Assembly (NCBI RefSeq): GCF_001898115.1
Contig: NZ_MKSQ01000015.1
Location: 70,274 to 131,848, forward strand
Direction of reading: 5' to 3'
Source: Allobosea sp. 67-29
Lineage (GTDB): Bacteria > Pseudomonadota > Alphaproteobacteria > Rhizobiales > Beijerinckiaceae
DNA: 61,575 bases
Position numbers and translations under genes: made by a program. Of this stretch, positions 1-9,131 are shown in pieces; the first letter of the stretch is position 1, and each line of letters begins with the position of its first letter. Below the pieces are notes generated by a model. That model was given only the letters and a program-made list of their open reading frames with translations. It was not told the origin of the DNA and did not search any database.

Positions 1-662
1 GGCTGCTCGCGCTGACCCGTTTCGAGGACGGGGAGACCGTGGCGATGATCTTCGGTGCCGTTGCGTTCGGTGCCGTCACCGCCGGGCGGGACGCGGCGAC
101 CAAGGCGGTCGCGACGATCGTCGCCGGGCTGATGCTGTTCGCGCCGGTTCTGCCCTTCCTGCTGGCGCCGCTCGTCGCGCTGCTGCCCGACAACAGCGGC
201 GATTTCGCGCAGATGCTGTCGATCTGGGCGGACGTCATCCGGCAATCGCCGGTCGAGCTCATCACCGGCCATGGCCTGGACACCGTGCTGCGCGGCCAGA
301 TGACCGGGGTGCTGCCGCAGCCCGCGCCGGCCACGCTGCTGTTCGAGACCTGGTACGAGCTAGGCCTGGTCGGCGCCGCGACGGCCGCGACCTGCCTGTA
401 TTTCGCCATCCGTGCCGCCGGACGGATGCCCGGCGCCCTCTCGGCCGGCGGCGTGGCCGCCTTCACCACCGCCTTCGCGCTCGGCACGTTCGGCTTCGCG
501 CCCCTCCTGCCGTGGTGGCTGATGACGCTGACGGCCGTGGTGCTGATGTTCGGCGCGATCGCGCGCGGGCAATACCGGACCGACCGCCCGGCCGTGCCCC
601 TGCCGATGCGGGCGGCAAACCATACGCGCCCCAAGGCGGGCGGCCCGCCGGCCGCTTCCTAG
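1..662 (+). CDS. O-antigen ligase/polymerase-like membrane protein, C-terminal part
   Basis: The reading frame is open from the first base of the window, so the true start lies upstream and only the last about 220 residues are seen. They contain four to five hydrophobic segments and a loop in which GHGLD is followed by an FETWYELGLVGA stretch. A GHG...(N/F)xxL...ELGxxG layout is the usual C-terminal signature of the O-antigen ligase/Wzy-like family, which joins or polymerises surface polysaccharide at the periplasmic face of the inner membrane. The tail after the last membrane segment is short, basic and proline-rich. Family membership is inferred from topology and these motifs; the substrate cannot be told. 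Confidence 0.55.
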   Translation, partial: LLALTRFEDGETVAMIFGAVAFGAVTAGRDAATKAVATIVAGLMLFAPVLPFLLAPLVALLPDNSGDFAQMLSIWADVIRQSPVELITGHGLDTVLRGQMTGVLPQPAPATLLFETWYELGLVGAATAATCLYFAIRAAGRMPGALSAGGVAAFTTAFALGTFGFAPLLPWWLMTLTAVVLMFGAIARGQYRTDRPAVPLPMRAANHTRPKAGGPPAAS

Positions 663-699
663 ATCGTCGCGCCTCCTGTCGGATGCGATAAACGAGGAC

Positions 700-2286
700 C
701 TAGCGCGCCGGCGCTGCGACGAGCTTGAATTTCGGCATGTTGGAGACGTCGACGGGGATGTCGTAGGCGTCCTTCATCGCGTAGCTGAGCATCTGGTGAT
801 ACAGCGGCAGATAGATCTGCTCGCCGCGCAGCTTCTGCCAGAGCCTGGCGATCAGGGCGTCGCGCCGGCCATGATCGATCTCGCTGGAGATTTCGCCGAT
901 CAGGGCGTCGGTGCGGGGATCGGCGTAGCCCGTCGCGTTATAGGCGCCACGCCGCCCGTCACGACTGTGATAGAGCGACGAGAACACATGCTCGCTGTCA
1001 TAGGTCGGAGCGCCCCAGCCCGCGAGGAAGAGATCGGGGCCAGGCGTCTGCGCGAGCGCCTTCGACTGCGCCGCCTGGGACTGGGACACGAGGGTGACGC
1101 GGATTCCGATCCGCCCGAACATCGAGACCAGCGCGCGACAGGTCTCCTCGCCATAGACGTACCGGTCATTCGGGCAGTAGAGCGTCGTCGAAAAGCCCTG
1201 CGGATAACCGGCCTCGGCGAGCAACTGCCTCGCCTGCCCCGGCGCGAAGGGCGGCGGCGTATCGAGCTCGCGGCTCCAGCCGTTGACGAAAGGCGGGATG
1301 ATGATGCCGCTCGGCAGGGCCTCCCCGCGCATGACGACGCGCTGCAGATGGTCGCGGTCGATGGCGATGTTCATGGCACGCCGCACGCGGAGATCGGCAA
1401 AGGGGTTGCGCCCGCCGGCCCGCGTGCCCCGCGGCGCAGACGAGCCTATGTCGAAGCCCAGAAAGATCGTCCGGTTCTCGACACCCGACGTCACGGTCAG
1501 ACCGGGCTGGGCACGCAGGCGCGGCAGATCCTGGATCGGCACATCCTGGAGGAAGTCGATCGCACCGGAGAGCAACGCGGCGACACGGGCGCCGGGCTGC
1601 GGAATCGGCCGGTAGATCAAGGTCCCGATGCCGAGGGCGACGTGCCGCCGGTTCCAGTAGTTTTCGTTGCGCCTGAGCTCGGTCATGACCTGCGGCTGGC
1701 GCGAAACCAGCGCGAAGGGCCCGGTGCCGTTCGCGTGCTCATGGGCAAAATTGGCCTCGGAGGCCGCATCGCCGGGGATGAGCACCGCTCCGTTCCGCTC
1801 GGCCCAGGCCTTGCTCATGATGGCGATGGCCTGGGTGTTATCGATGAACCCCGGGCTCGGGCCCCGCGTCCTGATGCGGATCGTGAGGTCGTCAAGCTTC
1901 TCGATCGAGACGACCGAGGCGAGATAGTCGCGGAAGCCGGAGTTCGGCGCCATCGCGCGACGATAGGAAAAGACGACATCGTCGGCCGAGAACCGGCTGC
2001 CATCCTGGAAGAAGACGTCGTCGCGCAGCTTGAATTCCCAGACGGCCGGGTCTTCGAGCAGCATCCGCCAGGAGACGGCGAGCAGCGGCTGCAGCCGCCC
2101 CGCCCGGTCGCGCTCGGTCAGTGCCTCGTAGATGTTCTGGAGAAGGGCGACCGTCGGCCCCTCGTTGGCGACATGCGGGTCGAGCGTCAAAGCGTCGCTG
2201 GAGCGCGCCCAGACAAACGCCTCCGCCGCAGCCGGCAAGAGCACCAGCAGCAATCCAAGCAGCAGGGCTGCCAGCCTGCGCGGCAT
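700..2286 (-). CDS. ABC transporter substrate-binding protein, peptide/family 5
   Basis: A 528-residue periplasmic binding protein of the SBP_bac_5 (DppA/OppA) family. Residues 1-24 are a clear Sec signal peptide (leucine-rich core, AEAF cleavage region). The mature part shows family hallmarks: LDPHVANEG near the start, a DGSRFSADDVVFSY block around residue 100, and the AINxAIDR-type block (here MNIAIDRDHLQRVV) near residue 305. It lies 69 bp downstream of the ArgE-like deacetylase on the same strand, so the two are probably cotranscribed. No permease or ATPase genes adjoin it, so it must be an orphan receptor that shares a membrane complex encoded elsewhere. The ligand is unknown, perhaps an acylated amino acid or peptide. 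Confidence 0.85.
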   Translation of the reverse strand: MPRRLAALLLGLLLVLLPAAAEAFVWARSSDALTLDPHVANEGPTVALLQNIYEALTERDRAGRLQPLLAVSWRMLLEDPAVWEFKLRDDVFFQDGSRFSADDVVFSYRRAMAPNSGFRDYLASVVSIEKLDDLTIRIRTRGPSPGFIDNTQAIAIMSKAWAERNGAVLIPGDAASEANFAHEHANGTGPFALVSRQPQVMTELRRNENYWNRRHVALGIGTLIYRPIPQPGARVAALLSGAIDFLQDVPIQDLPRLRAQPGLTVTSGVENRTIFLGFDIGSSAPRGTRAGGRNPFADLRVRRAMNIAIDRDHLQRVVMRGEALPSGIIIPPFVNGWSRELDTPPPFAPGQARQLLAEAGYPQGFSTTLYCPNDRYVYGEETCRALVSMFGRIGIRVTLVSQSQAAQSKALAQTPGPDLFLAGWGAPTYDSEHVFSSLYHSRDGRRGAYNATGYADPRTDALIGEISSEIDHGRRDALIARLWQKLRGEQIYLPLYHQMLSYAMKDAYDIPVDVSNMPKFKLVAAPAR

Positions 2287-2355
2287 TCCTTTGTCCTCCC
2301 CCCTCGCAGTCCAGGTAACCGGGCGACGACCCTCCCGCGCCGCCGCCCGCGGCCT

Positions 2356-3501
2356 TCAGCGCGACAGCTCGGCGATCAGGCTGCGCACAAAACGCGTGCC
2401 GGCCTCCAGTTGCTCGACGGCGAGGAACTCGTCCGGCTGATGCGCCTGGGCGATATCGCCCGGGCCGCAGACCACCGTCGACCAGCCGGCCTGCTGGAAC
2501 AAGCCCCCCTCCGTACCATAGGCCACGACGTGCCGGCCATTATCTCCCGTCAGCCGGCGGCAGAGCGCCTCGGCCGCCCCATCGGCTTCCGGCCCCATGG
2601 CGGCGGTTTCGGACGTGACCTCGATCGTGATGCCGCTCTGGGGCGCGATCGCCTGCATCTCCGCCTCGAGCTCCGCGGCCCTGGCCCGGTAGCGGGCGAG
2701 GTAGTCGTCCAGCTGCTCACCGGGAATGCCGCGCACCTCGTGAGCGAAGCTGCAGCGTTCGGCCGTGATATTGACGGCAGAGCCGCCCTCGATCTCGCCG
2801 ACATGGAGCGTCGAATAGGGCGGCTCGAACAGGTTGTCGGCCGAAGCGCGCGCCTTGTTCTCGGCCATCGTCGCCGTGTGCCAGTGGACGAGCTCGCCCG
2901 CGATCATGACAGCCGGGACCCCGATATCGACGCGGCTGGAATGCACCGCGTAGCCGCGCACCGTCGTACGCATGCGCAGGACGCCCTTGTGGCCGGTCAC
3001 CACCTTCATCATCGAGGGCTCGCCGACGATCACCGCCGAAGGCTTCAGCCCCTCGTCCCGGAGCGCTGCGATCAGCACGCGAGCGCCGCGGCAGCCGACC
3101 TCCTCGTCATAGGACAGCGCGAGGTGGATCGGCCGCTTCAGCGGCGCGGCCAGCATCTCGGGCACCAGGGCAAGGGCGATCGCGTCGAAGCCCTTCATGT
3201 CGCAGGCACCGCGCCCGTAGAGCCGGCCGTCCCTCTCGGTCAGGGTCCAGGGGTCGGATGTCCAGTTCTGCCCGGCGACGGGCACGACATCGGTATGGCC
3301 GGACAGGACGATTCCGCCGTCGCGCTGCGGACCGACCGTCGCGAACAGATTGGCCTTCTGGCCGTCCGGGCTGGGGACGAGCCGGCTTTCGACGCCGAGG
3401 GAGGCGAGATGGTCCCGGCAGAAATGGATCAGCTCGAGATTGCTGCGTTGCGATTCCGTATTGAACGAAACCAGCTTGGCCAGCATCTCTTTCGGCGTCA
3501 T
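2356..3501 (-). CDS. argE: Acetylornithine deacetylase (ArgE-type M20 peptidase)
   Basis: A 381-residue M20-family metallohydrolase expected to cleave N2-acetylornithine to ornithine and acetate in the cytoplasm. The two-zinc site motifs are present: SGHTDVVP (His and Asp), the CDMKG bridging Asp, YDEEVGC (catalytic and binding Glu), VGEPS, and the C-terminal AHQPDE (His). The start at 3501 (MTPKEM) is preferred over in-frame codons further upstream because a GGGAGAAG ribosome site precedes it and the family begins here. It is followed by a peptide-binding protein gene and is divergent from a PLP dehydratase, which suggests catabolism of acyl amino acids rather than, or in addition to, arginine synthesis. 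Related N-acyl amino acid deacylases are an alternative. Confidence 0.8.
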   Translation of the reverse strand: MTPKEMLAKLVSFNTESQRSNLELIHFCRDHLASLGVESRLVPSPDGQKANLFATVGPQRDGGIVLSGHTDVVPVAGQNWTSDPWTLTERDGRLYGRGACDMKGFDAIALALVPEMLAAPLKRPIHLALSYDEEVGCRGARVLIAALRDEGLKPSAVIVGEPSMMKVVTGHKGVLRMRTTVRGYAVHSSRVDIGVPAVMIAGELVHWHTATMAENKARASADNLFEPPYSTLHVGEIEGGSAVNITAERCSFAHEVRGIPGEQLDDYLARYRARAAELEAEMQAIAPQSGITIEVTSETAAMGPEADGAAEALCRRLTGDNGRHVVAYGTEGGLFQQAGWSTVVCGPGDIAQAHQPDEFLAVEQLEAGTRFVRSLIAELSR

Positions 3502-3597
3502 CGTCACGGCTCTTCTCCCTCGGAACGCCTCGGCGCCCGGCCTCGCGGCAGTTCCGTCCACAGTGCGGAGCCCCGCCACAGGCAGGTTCCGTGCCGG

Positions 3598-3611
3598 CAA
3601 GCTAGAGCTTG
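3598..3611. promoter_or_regulatory. Small palindromes in the argE/dehydratase divergent region
   Basis: The 218-bp region between the divergent starts at 3501 and 3720 has a CAAGCT-AG-AGCTTG palindrome here and a second inverted repeat at 3663-3682 (arms CCGGCACG, loop TTCT). Either may be an operator or a 5' leader hairpin. No regulator gene is adjacent, so the role is only inferred. Confidence 0.25.
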
Positions 3612-3719
3612 ACCCTCACCATCGACAACCCCGCAGGCGGACAATGCTTGACGCCGAGGGGCCCGGCACGTTCTCGTGCCGGCATCGGCCAACGCGCCAC
3701 AGACAGGACAAGCACCAAG

Positions 3720-4688
3720 ATGGATTTCGACGTCACGCTCGCGGATGTGCAGGCTGCCGCGACCCGCATCGCCGGCAAGGTGCGCCGCACGCCGACCTTC
3801 CACAGCGCCGGTCTCTCGGCCCGCCTCGGCGTCGAGACCTGGGTGAAGGTCGAGAGCCTGCAGCTCGGTGGCTCCTTCAAGGTGCGCGGCTGCACCAACA
3901 AGCTGATGGGCTTGAGCGAGGCCGAGCTGAAACGTGGCGTCGTCACGGTTTCGGGCGGGAACCATGCGATCGCCCTGTCGCTCGTCGCCCGTTCGATGGG
4001 CGCGCGGGCCCTCGTCCTGATGGCAAAGGCGACACCGACGCTCAACATCGAACTGACGCGACAGGCCGGCGGCGAGGTTGAGCTCTGCGAGGATTCCATC
4101 GCGGCCTTCGCGAGGGCCGAGGACTATGCCGCCCAGGGCATGGTCCATGTCCACTCCTACGACGACCCGGCGATCATCGCCGGCCACGGCACGCTGGGCC
4201 TCGAAATTGCGAGCGACGCCGGCGGGCGCATCGACCACGTCTTCATCTCGATCGGCGGCGGCGGCTTCGCCGCCGGCGTCGGCGCGGCCCTGAAGGGGCT
4301 CGACCCGGCAATCCGGCTGCATGGCGTCGAGACCGAAGGCGCGACGACCATGACGCAGGCGCTGGAAGCCGGAAAGCCGGTGCCGATCCGCCCGACCTCG
4401 ATCGCGCGCACGCTAGGCGCTCCTTTCGCGACCGAGCGGACCATGGCCGCGGCCCGCCAGTTCCTCGAGGAGATCGTCCAGGTGCCCGATGCCGAGGCCG
4501 TGCGCGAGCTGCTCTGGGTCCTCCAGAACGGGCGGGTCCTGCTGGAGCCGGCGGCCAGTTGCGTCGTCGCCGCGGCACTCCGACGCAAGGAGAGCTTCCG
4601 GCCCGGCGAGCGGATCTGCCTCGTGCTATGCGGATCGAACGTGGCGCTCGAGGACATCGCGCGCTGGCGCGCCGAATTCGGGATCTGA
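3720..4688 (+). CDS. PLP-dependent threonine/serine dehydratase-like enzyme
   Basis: A 322-residue fold-type II PLP enzyme. The Schiff-base lysine sits in SFKVRG (about residue 54), the phosphate-binding loop is SGGNHA, and the glycine-rich SIGGGG loop lies near residue 178. This is the single-domain short form without the C-terminal ACT regulatory domain of biosynthetic IlvA, so a catabolic ammonia-lyase (threonine, serine or hydroxyaspartate dehydratase; the EutB class is also possible) is more likely. ATG at 3720 was chosen because an AGGACAAG site precedes it and upstream residues do not resemble the family. It is divergent from the ArgE-like gene. Confidence 0.75.
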   Translation: MDFDVTLADVQAAATRIAGKVRRTPTFHSAGLSARLGVETWVKVESLQLGGSFKVRGCTNKLMGLSEAELKRGVVTVSGGNHAIALSLVARSMGARALVLMAKATPTLNIELTRQAGGEVELCEDSIAAFARAEDYAAQGMVHVHSYDDPAIIAGHGTLGLEIASDAGGRIDHVFISIGGGGFAAGVGAALKGLDPAIRLHGVETEGATTMTQALEAGKPVPIRPTSIARTLGAPFATERTMAAARQFLEEIVQVPDAEAVRELLWVLQNGRVLLEPAASCVVAAALRRKESFRPGERICLVLCGSNVALEDIARWRAEFGI

Positions 4689-4698
4689 CGAGACCGGA

Positions 4699-5151
4699 TC
4701 AGCGATTGTTGCGGGCCAGCCTCGTGTAACGGCTGTGCTTGCGGGCCGCGGCGTAGCGGCTGCGCTTGTAGCCATGCCAGGATGCCTCGCGCGCGCCGAC
4801 ATCGGCATGGACGAGGCCGTTCGAATAGGTGCCGACCCCGCCGACGCTCGCCAGCGAGCGGGCGGCGGCAGCGGCCTTGCGCGACGAGGTCGCGAGCGGC
4901 CGGAAGTCGATGGCGCGTCCCAGATAGTGCTGCGAATGCCGGGCATGGCGGCCTCCGCAGGTCGAGGTGATCTGGATGGGACCGATCTTGGCGACGAGCT
5001 CGGTGATCATCGCGCGCGCTTCGGGCTTGAGGCAGCCGAGACCCTTGACCTGCGGCTGGAAGGAAATTTTCTGGATCGGTTCGTCTGCCAGGGCGGCAGC
5101 AGGCAAGAATGCGGACAGGCACGCAAGCAACATCAATCGACGCATAATCAA
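4699..5151 (-). CDS. M15-family D,D-carboxypeptidase-like protein, exported
   Basis: A 150-residue protein with an N-terminal signal peptide (hydrophobic residues 5-20, ALA-D cleavage region). The zinc site typical of the M15 (VanY/YcbK-like) peptidases is visible: SQHYLGRAIDF matches SxHxxGxAxD and LVHADVG supplies the last His-x-Asp. The protein should act on peptidoglycan stem peptides in the periplasm, either as a D-Ala-D-Ala carboxypeptidase or a related endopeptidase. The C-terminal 40 residues are basic and rich in Arg, Lys and Tyr, which may bind cell wall. It converges with the dehydratase gene, with 10 bp between them. ATG at 5145 is an alternative start. Confidence 0.7.
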   Translation of the reverse strand: MIMRRLMLLACLSAFLPAAALADEPIQKISFQPQVKGLGCLKPEARAMITELVAKIGPIQITSTCGGRHARHSQHYLGRAIDFRPLATSSRKAAAAARSLASVGGVGTYSNGLVHADVGAREASWHGYKRSRYAAARKHSRYTRLARNNR

Positions 5152-5460
5152 CCAAACATGATGGGGAGAGTGAGAAAGGTCAGATCGGCAATGGCGAACG
5201 ATCTGAGCGGAGAGGCCGCCTCGCTATTGGCTGTAAGAGGCCAAATCATGGCTAAGCCGAATTTTGGTTGTTTTACTGCCCCAGGGACATTCGGTGAGTG
5301 ACCGTTCATGACTGGGGCAGTGCCTCTCGCAGCGCCGCCATTCCCCCAATGCCCATCCCCCGCGCGCATGCCGGCTTGGACAGGCGGCCGGCTGCTGGGC
5401 TAGCTTGCGCCACGGCACCCGCTTTCTGCGCGGTCGCTCAAAGCCATCTCAGAGGACACG
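5152..5460. other. Intergenic region with one inverted repeat
   Basis: About 310 bp between divergent genes, lower in GC than its surroundings near 5240-5280. It contains an inverted repeat with perfect 10-bp arms ACTGCCCCAG (5275-5284) and CTGGGGCAGT (5312-5321) around a 27-nt loop, which could be an operator or a hairpin in a leader. An AGAGGA ribosome site precedes the ATG at 5461. No convincing gene is seen inside. Confidence 0.3.
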
Positions 5461-6633
5461 ATGCCCAAGACCGACATCATCGCGGCGCTGACCCCCGAAA
5501 TCACCGCGATCCGCCGCGACATCCACCGTCACCCCGAGCTGATGTACGAAGAGCGCCGGACCGCCGGCCTCGTCGCCGAAAAGCTCAAGGAATGGGGCGT
5601 CGACGAGGTTGTCACCGGCCTCGGCCAGACCGGCGTCGTCGGCGTGATCAAGGGCAAGGGCCAGGGCTCCGGCAAGGTCATCGCGATGCGCGCCGACATG
5701 GATGCGCTGCCGATCCATGAGGAGACCAATCTCGAGCATCGCTCGACCGTGCCGGGCAAGATGCACGCCTGCGGCCATGACGGCCACACCGCCATGCTGC
5801 TCGGCGCCGCCCGATACCTGACGCAGACCCGCGACTTCGACGGCACCGCCGTGCTGATCTTCCAGCCCGCCGAGGAGGGCGGCGCCGGCGCCAAGGCGAT
5901 GATCGACGACGGGCTGATCTCGCGCTTCGGCATCCAGGAAGTCTACGGCATGCACAACAAGCCGGGCGTGCCGGTCGGCAAGTTCGAGATCGCCAAGGGG
6001 CCGGCGATGGCCGCCGCCGACCGCATCCACATCAAGATCGAAGGCCTGGGCGGGCACGCGGCCGCGCCGCACCGCGTCAACGACCCGATCGTCGCCTCCT
6101 GCGCCCTGGTCAGCGCCCTGCAGACGGTGGCCTCGCGCAATGCCGACCCGCTGGAATCGATCGTCGTCTCGGTCACCGCGCTCAATGCCGGCGAGGCCTT
6201 CAACGTCATCCCGCAGACGGCGGAGATCAAGGGCTCGGTGCGGACGCTGACGCCGCAGACGCGCGAGCTCGCGCAGAAGCGCATCACCGAGATCGTCGAC
6301 GGCGTGATGAAGGCCTTCGGGATGAAGTACGAGCTGGAATACCATCTCGGCTATCCCGTGACCTTCAACCATCACGGCCAGACCGATTTCGTCACCAGCG
6401 TCGCCAAGGAGGTGTTCGGCTCCGATGCGATCACCACCGATGTTCCGCCGACCATGGGCTCGGAGGATTTCTCCTTCATGCTGGAGGAGCGCCCCGGCGC
6501 CTTCATCAATATCGGCAACGGCGACTCGGCCGGCCTGCACCACCCCGCCTACGAGTTCAACGACAAGGCGATTCCGGTCGGCGTGAACTACTGGGCGAGC
6601 CTGATCGAAATCTCGATGCCGCAGCGCGGCTGA
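5461..6633 (+). CDS. M20-family aminoacylase / hippurate hydrolase-like amidohydrolase
   Basis: A 390-residue metal-dependent amidohydrolase of the M20D group (hippurate hydrolase, N-acyl-L-amino acid amidohydrolase, indole-acetyl-amino acid hydrolase). Visible motifs are RRDIHRHPEL at the N-terminus, MRADMDALPI, the MHACGHDGH metal site, EEGGAGAKAM (catalytic Glu), YGMHNKPG, and HHPAYEFND near the end. It should remove acyl groups from amino acids in the cytoplasm. The next gene starts 13 bp downstream on the same strand, so an operon with the FAD oxidoreductase is likely. The exact acyl and amino acid specificity cannot be read from sequence. Confidence 0.85.
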   Translation: MPKTDIIAALTPEITAIRRDIHRHPELMYEERRTAGLVAEKLKEWGVDEVVTGLGQTGVVGVIKGKGQGSGKVIAMRADMDALPIHEETNLEHRSTVPGKMHACGHDGHTAMLLGAARYLTQTRDFDGTAVLIFQPAEEGGAGAKAMIDDGLISRFGIQEVYGMHNKPGVPVGKFEIAKGPAMAAADRIHIKIEGLGGHAAAPHRVNDPIVASCALVSALQTVASRNADPLESIVVSVTALNAGEAFNVIPQTAEIKGSVRTLTPQTRELAQKRITEIVDGVMKAFGMKYELEYHLGYPVTFNHHGQTDFVTSVAKEVFGSDAITTDVPPTMGSEDFSFMLEERPGAFINIGNGDSAGLHHPAYEFNDKAIPVGVNYWASLIEISMPQRG

Positions 6634-6646
6634 CCCTGCGACGGCG

Positions 6647-7753
6647 ATGAGCGACATCGATTGCCTGGTGATCGGGGCCGGCGTCGTCGGCCTCGCGGTG
6701 GCCCGCGAGCTGGCGCTCGCCGGCCGTGAGGTCGTCATCGCCGAGGCTGCCGAGGGCATCGGCACCCAGACCTCGGCGCGCAATTCCGAGGTCATCCATG
6801 CCGGGATCTACTATCCGCCCGGCTCGCTGAAAGCCCGCGTCTGCGTGGAAGGACGCAGGAAGCTCTACGCGTATCTCGAAGAGCGCGGCCTGCCGCACAA
6901 GGGCTGCGGCAAGCTGATCGTCGCCACCTCGGAGGCCCAGAAGCCGGCGCTGGAGACGATCATGGCGCGGGCCAAGGCCTCCGGCGTGGACTCCTTGCGC
7001 TGGCTCTCCGGCGCCGAGGCCAGGGCGATGGAGCCGGAGGTGCGCTGCGAGATCGCCCTGCTCTCGCCCGAGACCGGCGTGGTCGACAGCCATGCGCTGA
7101 TGCTCTCGCTGCTCGGCGAATGCGAGGCGGCCGGTGGCGCGCTGGCGCTCAACACGCCGATCACCGGCTGGCGGCGCGAGGCGGAGGGCTTCAGCGTCGA
7201 TTTCGGCGGAGACGAACCTGCGACCTACACGGTCCGCACGGTGATCAATTCGGCGGGCCACGGCGCGCCGAAGCTGCTCGGCCTGCTCGACGGCTTTCCG
7301 CCGGCGCATGTGCCGGTGCAGCACTATGCCAAGGGCAACTACTTCGCCCTGATCGGCAAGCAACCCTTCACGCACCTGGTCTATCCGGTGCCGGAGGCGG
7401 CGGGGCTCGGCATCCACGCGACCATCGACATGGGCGGGCGGGTCAAGTTCGGCCCGGATGTCGAATGGGTGGAGAGCGATCAGGATTTGATCGTCGATCC
7501 GGCGCGCGGCGACAGGTTCTATGCCGCGATCCGGACCTATTGGCCGGCGCTGCCCGACGGGGCGCTTGTCGCGGACTATGCCGGCATCCGGCCCAAGCTG
7601 CACGGACCGACCGAGCCGATGCCGGATTTCCGCATCGACGGGCCGGAGGTCCATGGCGTGCCGGAGCTGGTCAATCTGCTCGGCATCGAGAGCCCGGGGC
7701 TGACCAGCTCGCTGGCGATCGCCGAGATGGTGCGGGACAAGCTGGCGGGCTGA
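6647..7753 (+). CDS. FAD-dependent oxidoreductase (L-2-hydroxyglutarate oxidase-like)
   Basis: A 368-residue DAO-family flavoprotein. The N-terminal Rossmann motif GAGVVGLAVARELA is followed by an acidic strand end (IAEAAEG), and SARNSEVIHAGIYYPPGSLKA near residue 45 is typical of the LhgO/L2HGDH-like branch. The C-terminal substrate cap ends with GIESPGLTSSLAIAEMV, the usual second FAD contact. Members oxidise 2-hydroxy acids or amines and pass electrons to quinones or oxygen. It follows the M20 amidohydrolase by 13 bp and converges with eda. LhgO itself is plausible, but the substrate is unproven. Confidence 0.75.
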   Translation: MSDIDCLVIGAGVVGLAVARELALAGREVVIAEAAEGIGTQTSARNSEVIHAGIYYPPGSLKARVCVEGRRKLYAYLEERGLPHKGCGKLIVATSEAQKPALETIMARAKASGVDSLRWLSGAEARAMEPEVRCEIALLSPETGVVDSHALMLSLLGECEAAGGALALNTPITGWRREAEGFSVDFGGDEPATYTVRTVINSAGHGAPKLLGLLDGFPPAHVPVQHYAKGNYFALIGKQPFTHLVYPVPEAAGLGIHATIDMGGRVKFGPDVEWVESDQDLIVDPARGDRFYAAIRTYWPALPDGALVADYAGIRPKLHGPTEPMPDFRIDGPEVHGVPELVNLLGIESPGLTSSLAIAEMVRDKLAG

Positions 7754-7759
7754 CCGGCG

Positions 7760-8404
7760 TCAGCTCCGCGCCTTCGCAAACGCTTCCCTGGCCTCGCGCG
7801 CGAGCGTGGTGATGCGGTTCCAGTCGCCCGAGGCGATGGCATCGGGCGGGACCAGCCAGGAGCCGCCGACGCAGATCACCTGCGGCAAGGCGAGATAGTC
7901 GGCGAGGTTCTTCAGGCCGACGCCGCCGGTCGGGCAGAAGCTCATCTGCGGGAAGGGGCCGGAGAGCGCCTTCAGCGCCGGCGGGCCACCGGCCTGCTCC
8001 GCCGGGAAGAACTTCGCGGTGACGCGGCCGGCCGCGACGGCGCGCATGCAATCCGAAGCCGTGGCGACGCCTGGCAGCCAGGGCAGCCCGGCCTTGCGCA
8101 GGGCCTCGTCGACAGCCTCGCTGAAACCGGGGCTGACGACGGCCTGGGCGCCGGCATCCTTGACCTGCGAGACCTGCGCCGGGGTGACGACCGTGCCGGC
8201 GACCGGCAGCGCCTTCGGAACCGATTTCGCGATGGCCGCAAGCGCCTCCACCGCGGCGGGACGGCGCAGCGTCACCTCGACGACATCGATGCCGCCGGCC
8301 ACGAGCGCATGGGCGAGATCGACGGCGCGCGCGGCATCTTCGATCACGACGACGGGGATGACTCCGCAGCTCTTCAAGCGGGCAATCGCGGCAGCTTCGT
8401 CCAT
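7760..8404 (-). CDS. eda: 2-keto-3-deoxy-6-phosphogluconate aldolase
   Basis: A 214-residue class I aldolase that splits KDPG into pyruvate and glyceraldehyde 3-phosphate, the last step of the Entner-Doudoroff pathway. The Schiff-base lysine lies in KFFPAE (near residue 132), VEVTLRRP supplies the catalytic Glu, VAGTVVTPAQ is the substrate loop, and PTGGV binds phosphate. ATG at 8404 is the family start; the frame extends upstream into pgl but without homology. It is the third gene of the leftward zwf-pgl-eda operon, 40 bp after pgl. Some family members also cleave 4-hydroxy-2-oxoglutarate. Confidence 0.92.
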   Translation of the reverse strand: MDEAAAIARLKSCGVIPVVVIEDAARAVDLAHALVAGGIDVVEVTLRRPAAVEALAAIAKSVPKALPVAGTVVTPAQVSQVKDAGAQAVVSPGFSEAVDEALRKAGLPWLPGVATASDCMRAVAAGRVTAKFFPAEQAGGPPALKALSGPFPQMSFCPTGGVGLKNLADYLALPQVICVGGSWLVPPDAIASGDWNRITTLAREAREAFAKARS

Positions 8405-8444
8405 GATCTCGTCTTTCAATCGATTTGCAGGCGGCGGATGGGCT

Positions 8445-9131
8445 CTACTCCTTCGCCCAATAGACGTCGAGCCCCCGTTCGCGGCCGAGCAGCATGTCGA
8501 CGGGCAACGGCGCAGTGCGGGCATCGGCCTCCTTCAGCACCGCCTCCTTGGCTGCGCCGGAGACGAGCAGGCTCACCCAGCCGGCCGCGACCAGGCGCTT
8601 GGGCGAGAGCGAGAGCCGTGGCGGCAGGCCCGGCGGCCGCGCCACCACGATGCCGCTGTCGGGCATGGCATTGAAGACCGCCTCCGCTCCCGGGAAGAGC
8701 GAGGCGACATGTCCATCCGCTCCCATTCCGCTGACGACCAGGTCGAGCGGCGGCAATTCGGCAAGCTCCGCGCAGAGCTGCGCCGCGGCGGCCTCGATAT
8801 CGCTGCCATGACCGTGGAAGGAGAGGAAGCGGACCCGGCCCTGTGCCAGCGGCGCGAATTGCGCGCGCAGCATGCGCTCGTTGGACGCGGCATCGTCGGC
8901 CGCCACGAAGCGCTCGTCGGTCGGCAGCAGCGTGACCTTCTCCCAGGGCAGCTCCTGCCGGCCGAGCGCGGCCAGGAAAAGCGCCGGGGTGGTGCCCCCC
9001 GGCACCGCCAGCGAGGCATGCCCCTGCTCTGCGAGGACCTCCTTCAACCGGATCGCGACGGCTTCCGCCAGCGCCTCGGACGCATCGGCGAGGATCGCGA
9101 AGCGATGCCAGGCCATGATTCCGGCCGTCAT
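8445..9131 (-). CDS. pgl: 6-phosphogluconolactonase
   Basis: A 228-residue cytosolic lactonase converting 6-phosphogluconolactone to 6-phosphogluconate. Family motifs are VPGGTTP near residue 43, LPTDERFV near 70 and GMGADGHVASLFPG near 137, which form the sugar-phosphate site shared with NagB-like folds. Its ATG overlaps the zwf stop codon by one base (TGATG), indicating translational coupling. ATG at 9116 (MAWHRF) is a possible alternative start. It is the second gene of the zwf-pgl-eda operon. Confidence 0.92.
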   Translation of the reverse strand: MTAGIMAWHRFAILADASEALAEAVAIRLKEVLAEQGHASLAVPGGTTPALFLAALGRQELPWEKVTLLPTDERFVAADDAASNERMLRAQFAPLAQGRVRFLSFHGHGSDIEAAAAQLCAELAELPPLDLVVSGMGADGHVASLFPGAEAVFNAMPDSGIVVARPPGLPPRLSLSPKRLVAAGWVSLLVSGAAKEAVLKEADARTAPLPVDMLLGRERGLDVYWAKE